Source: JBDLID01 sp039715055
GTDB lineage: Bacteria; Desulfobacterota; Desulfobulbia; Desulfobulbales; Desulfocapsaceae
DNA: 18,614 nucleotides
NCBI GenBank assembly: GCA_039715055.1
Contig: JBDLID010000056.1
Span: 1-18,614 of the forward strand
Direction: 5' to 3'
The translations under genes and the position numbers were made by a program. Positions 15,908 to 18,614 of this stretch are shown in pieces (the first letter of the stretch is position 1; each line of letters starts with the position of its first letter). The notes beneath the pieces are model-generated. The model saw only the letters and a program-made list of their open reading frames with translations. It made no database searches and was not told the DNA's origin.

Positions 15908-17035
15908 GTGAGCCTGGCTGATTTTTTCCAAAATTCGGGATTTGCCGCTCTCGAGTGGGGTAACCTGGTGATGATTGCGGTTGGCGTGATCTTCATCTAC
16001 CTGGCCGTGACCAGAGATTATGAGCCGTTGCTCCTGATCCCCATCGGTTTTGGCATTATCGTTGGCAACATCCCGCCCATTGAGGGGATGCCGTTGTCCG
16101 TCTATGCGGAAGGCTCAGTCTTTTATTACCTCTACATGGGAGTGATGAAGGGGATCTATCCGCCCCTGATTTTTCTCGGCATCGGCGCGATGACCGATTT
16201 TTCCACCATGCTGTCCAACCCCAAGCTCATTCTCCTTGGAGCTGCAGCCCAGATCGGTGTCTTTCTCACCTTTGTCGGATCTTTGTTTCTCGGTTTTTCA
16301 ACGCCCCAGGCCGGTGCCATCGGCATCATCGGCGGCGCTGACGGGCCCACCGCCATCTTTCTTTCCTCCATGCTTGCCCCGGAGCTCCTCGGCCCCATTG
16401 CCATTGCCGCCTATTCCTACATGGCCCTGGTGCCGGTTATCCAGCCCCCCATCATGTATCTCCTGACCAGCAAGAAGGAGCGGGTCATTCACATGGCGCC
16501 GCCGCGCAAGGTCTCAAGGCGGGAGAAAATCATCTTCCCCATCGTCGCCTTTCTCATCTGCGGTCTCATCGCGCCCGGCTCCATGACCCTTCTCGGCATG
16601 CTCTTTTTCGGCAATCTGTTAAAAGAATCGACCCGTACAGAACGACTGGCCAATACCGCCCGCAACGGTCTTATCGATATCGTCACCATCCTGCTCGGTT
16701 TTTCCGTCGGCGCCTCAACCCAGGCCCAGACCTTTCTCACCCCCCAGTCGATCTTCATCTTTGTCCTCGGCGCCGCCTCTTTTATCATCGCCACCAGCGG
16801 CGGCATCCTCTTTGCCAAGTTGATGAATCTTTTTCTAAAGAAGAAGATCAATCCACTGCTTGGCGCAGCAGGCGTCTCGGCGGTGCCTGACTCGGCCCGG
16901 GTGGTTCATGCCGTCGGCCAGAAGGAAGACCCCTCCAACTTTCTCCTCATGCACGCCATGGCCCCCAACGTCGCCGGCGTCATCGGTTCCGCCATAGCCG
17001 CCGGTGTCCTCTGGTCGGCCCTGGGCGGATTTTAG
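15908..17035 (+). CDS. mmdB: Na+-translocating methylmalonyl-CoA decarboxylase beta subunit
   Basis: The 375-residue integral membrane protein is of the OadB/MmdB/GcdB family. It decarboxylates carboxybiotin and couples this to Na+ transport; run in reverse, the Na+ gradient would drive carboxylation of propionyl-CoA. Key motifs are GGADGPTAIF with Asp145 (the essential aspartate), GFSVGAS near 264-270, and NPLLGAAGVSAVPDSARVVH from residue 315, with Asn315 and Ser324 matching the conserved Na+-site residues of Klebsiella OadB. About nine hydrophobic segments are evident. GTG 15908 is chosen because GGGGG (15898-15902) lies 5 bases upstream. It is the last gene of the operon. Family membership is certain; decarboxylase specificity comes from the neighbouring mmdA. 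Confidence 0.94.
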   Translation: MSLADFFQNSGFAALEWGNLVMIAVGVIFIYLAVTRDYEPLLLIPIGFGIIVGNIPPIEGMPLSVYAEGSVFYYLYMGVMKGIYPPLIFLGIGAMTDFSTMLSNPKLILLGAAAQIGVFLTFVGSLFLGFSTPQAGAIGIIGGADGPTAIFLSSMLAPELLGPIAIAAYSYMALVPVIQPPIMYLLTSKKERVIHMAPPRKVSRREKIIFPIVAFLICGLIAPGSMTLLGMLFFGNLLKESTRTERLANTARNGLIDIVTILLGFSVGASTQAQTFLTPQSIFIFVLGAASFIIATSGGILFAKLMNLFLKKKINPLLGAAGVSAVPDSARVVHAVGQKEDPSNFLLMHAMAPNVAGVIGSAIAAGVLWSALGGF

Positions 17036-17049
17036 TCCCCATTTCTATT

Positions 17050-17068
17050 GCCGGTCTGGCCCGGTTTT
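17050..17068 (+). terminator. Weak terminator candidate after mmdB
   Basis: GCCGG (17050-17054), a 6-base loop and CCGGT (17061-17065) can form a 5-pair stem with one G-U, running into TTTT and a T-rich tail. It lies 15 bases after the mmdB stop in the 58-base gap between two converging genes. The stem is short, so efficiency is uncertain. Confidence 0.3.
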
Positions 17069-17093
17069 GTTGTCGTTATTCTATCCGCCCCAT

Positions 17094-18335
17094 CTATTTA
17101 TCCGACACTGTCTGAATCGTTCTGATCCTCTGGAGAACCGGTGGATGGGAGTAGTTGAGAAAGACATTGAGTGGATGCGGGGTCAGGTTGGACAGGTTAT
17201 GGAGACTCAACTTCTTTAAGCCGCTAATGAGATCTGTCCCACTGCCGGTGGTTGTCACTGCCCAGGCGTCGGCCTCGTATTCATGTTTTCTTGAAAAGAG
17301 GTTGAAGACGATGGAGAGCAGGGTGGATATCGGCGAGTAGAGAAAGCCGAAAAAAATCAGGCCGGCGTAGATGGAGATGTGCTCCATGGAAAAGGCGTCA
17401 AAGAGCAGCCGGTTACCGAGAAAGAGCGAGAGGATATAGAACATGACACCCATCTGGAGGATGGAACCACCCATCATTTTAAAGATGTGTTTCTTTTTGA
17501 AGTGTCCCATCTCATGCGCCAGCACCGCAACAATTTCTCCGGTTTCAAGTTTGTCAATCAAGGTATCAAAAAAGACAATCCTGCGAAAGCGGCCAAAGCC
17601 GGTGAAAAAGGCGTTGAGCCGCGTGGAACGCTTTGAGCCGTCCATGGTGTAGATCCCCTGGATAGCGAACTGCTGCTGCCGGGCATAGTCGGTGATGGCC
17701 TCTTTCAGCCCTCCCTCTGCAAGGGGAATGAACTTGTTGAACAGCGGCATGATCACTACCGGGGCGAGGAACTGGATAATGAGGATGAACACGGTCACTG
17801 CCAGCCAGCAGTATAGCCAGGCCGCTGCTCCTGCAGACTGGAAAAACCAGAGCACGGCCGCCAACAGGGGACCACCGATACAGACCGCCAACACCATTGT
17901 TTTCATGAGGTCGAGGACAAAGGTTTTGGGCGTTGTCTTGTTAAAGCCAAAGCGCTCCTCGATGACAAAGGTCGAGTAGATGGAAAACGGCAGGCCGATG
18001 ACGGTCATCAGCAGGCTGAGAATAGCGGTGAAGACAAGACCGGTCGCAATGGGCCCCAGTTCGAAGCTGCGGGCAGCCAGATCCACCTGGTTAAAGCCGC
18101 CGGCCAGGATAAAGGTCAGGGTGACGAGCAGCCCGAAGGTGTCGTGGACCAGTGAAAAACGGCTGGTTGCCCGGGTGTACTGCTGGGACTCCCGGTACTT
18201 GTCCGTGCTGTAGAGATCAGAGAACTCCCGGGGTAGGTCAAGGTCCAGTGAGCGCAACTCCAGTGTGGTGACCACCAGGTTGAGGAGGTAACCAAGGAGC
18301 AGGACAGTGAGAATAAAGATGAGATAGGGATTCAT
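17094..18335 (-). CDS. M48 family membrane metalloprotease (Ste24/CAAX protease 1 type)
   Basis: The 413-residue protein has the layout of Ste24: several N-terminal membrane helices, then a zinc protease core with LAHEMGH (His274, Glu275, His278), further hydrophobic segments, and the third ligand region SRKHEYEADAWA (Glu352, with Asp356 conserved). The C-terminal LTPHPLNVFLNYSHPP is also typical. Bacterial members act in the inner membrane on misfolded or damaged membrane proteins; a CAAX-processing role is unlikely in bacteria. The family N-terminal domain (peptidase M48 N) is visible around residues 35-140 (VIEERFGFNKTT). It converges on mmdB and is unrelated to that operon. The ATG at 18335 lacks an obvious ribosome site, and hairpins lie just upstream. 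Confidence 0.92.
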   Translation of the reverse strand: MNPYLIFILTVLLLGYLLNLVVTTLELRSLDLDLPREFSDLYSTDKYRESQQYTRATSRFSLVHDTFGLLVTLTFILAGGFNQVDLAARSFELGPIATGLVFTAILSLLMTVIGLPFSIYSTFVIEERFGFNKTTPKTFVLDLMKTMVLAVCIGGPLLAAVLWFFQSAGAAAWLYCWLAVTVFILIIQFLAPVVIMPLFNKFIPLAEGGLKEAITDYARQQQFAIQGIYTMDGSKRSTRLNAFFTGFGRFRRIVFFDTLIDKLETGEIVAVLAHEMGHFKKKHIFKMMGGSILQMGVMFYILSLFLGNRLLFDAFSMEHISIYAGLIFFGFLYSPISTLLSIVFNLFSRKHEYEADAWAVTTTGSGTDLISGLKKLSLHNLSNLTPHPLNVFLNYSHPPVLQRIRTIQTVSDK

Positions 18336-18370
18336 GGGGATAGTATTTTTTTATTGTTTCTGTAAAAGCT

Positions 18371-18393
18371 AAAAACTCCGCCTTTTAGGTGGA
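18371..18393 (-). terminator. Terminator-like hairpin in the leader of the M48 protease gene (possible attenuator)
   Basis: Read on the minus strand from 18393, TCCACCT, loop AAA and AGGCGGA form a 7-position stem with one mismatch, followed by G and TTTTT (18375-18371). It stands about 36 bases before the start codon. A second hairpin (CAGCT-GAA-AGCTG, 18406-18394) precedes it directly. CCGCC (18410-18406) could instead pair with GGCGG (18382-18378), breaking both hairpins. This may be conditional termination or chance. Confidence 0.4.
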
Positions 18394-18423
18394 CAGCTTT
18401 CAGCTGGCGGTTACCTTTATGAG

Positions 18424-18571
18424 AGAATATTGAATATCGAATACCTTCAATGTCCAATGACGAAGTAGTGAAAGATTTCGTCGGCCACAACACATTGCTG
18501 GGCACTTCATGTAATTCCTTTCTTTGACATTCGGTATTTCCCGGAGTCTAAGCTTGCCTGTTCAATATTCT
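18424..18571. repeat. Inverted repeat of AT-rich motifs enclosing 126 bases
   Basis: AGAATATTGAA (18424-18434) is exactly complementary in inverted orientation to TTCAATATTCT (18561-18571). Inside the left arm, degenerate repeats continue (GAATATTGAATATCGAATACC). The right arm, read on the minus strand, continues less regularly to GGAAATACCGAATGTC. No open frame lies between the arms. Such AATATTGAA/AATATCGAA tracts recur as dispersed intergenic motifs in some deltaproteobacterial genomes; that link is from memory and unverified. Confidence 0.55.
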
Positions 18572-18583
18572 GCGGTTTGTTTT

Positions 18584-18607
18584 AAAAAAACAGGCTGTGC
18601 CAGCCTG
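18584..18607 (-). terminator. Intrinsic terminator for a minus-strand gene beyond the right edge
   Basis: Read on the minus strand, CAGGCTG (18607-18601), loop GCA and CAGCCTG (18597-18591) make a perfect 7-pair stem followed immediately by seven T residues (18590-18584). This is a classic Rho-independent terminator. The gene it ends must lie to the right of the window on the minus strand. Confidence 0.8.
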
Positions 18608-18614
18608 CCGGAAT

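Overview
This window looks like a chromosomal piece of a propionate-metabolising anaerobe. The likeliest source is a sulfate reducer of the Desulfobulbales (Desulfobacterota). That placement is inferred from gene content: a one-operon methylmalonyl-CoA pathway with a sodium-pumping decarboxylase. I could not run a similarity search.

Left part (1-4515). A CNNM/CBS-domain membrane protein runs off the left edge on the minus strand. It is followed by a small stand-alone Hpt phosphotransfer protein, also on the minus strand. An AT-rich gap then leads into two head-to-tail copies of a 159-bp element (period 160) with several internal foldbacks. Next come two plus-strand genes for exported proteins: a small serine-rich lipoprotein, and a DUF4105-family protein that probably starts at a TTG codon.

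Central part (4740-17035). Twelve plus-strand genes lie in close order: prpE, sucC, a GlpQ-like gene, sucD, mcmA2, meaB, mcmA1, mce, mmdA, mmdD, mmdC and mmdB. Eleven of them make a coherent route. Propionate is activated by PrpE. Propionyl-CoA and methylmalonyl-CoA are interconverted by the biotin- and Na+-dependent MmdADCB complex. Methylmalonyl-CoA is epimerised (Mce) and rearranged by the B12 mutase (McmA1/McmA2, with the MeaB chaperone). Succinyl-CoA is then cleaved to succinate with ATP formation (SucCD). The set could run toward propionate oxidation or propionate formation. No transcarboxylase 5S or biotin carboxylase gene is present here, so the Na+ decarboxylase is the carboxyl-handling module in view.

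The odd member is the gene between sucC and sucD. It encodes a secreted protein that aligns without gaps to the N-terminal part of E. coli GlpQ as I recall it, yet lacks both catalytic histidines and one metal-binding acid. It looks like a pseudoenzyme, and it is the most unexpected protein in the window.

Right part (17036-18614). A Ste24-type M48 membrane metalloprotease lies convergently on the minus strand. Upstream of it are two alternative hairpin arrangements resembling an attenuator, a long-loop inverted repeat of AT-rich motifs, and a clear intrinsic terminator for a minus-strand gene lying beyond the right edge.
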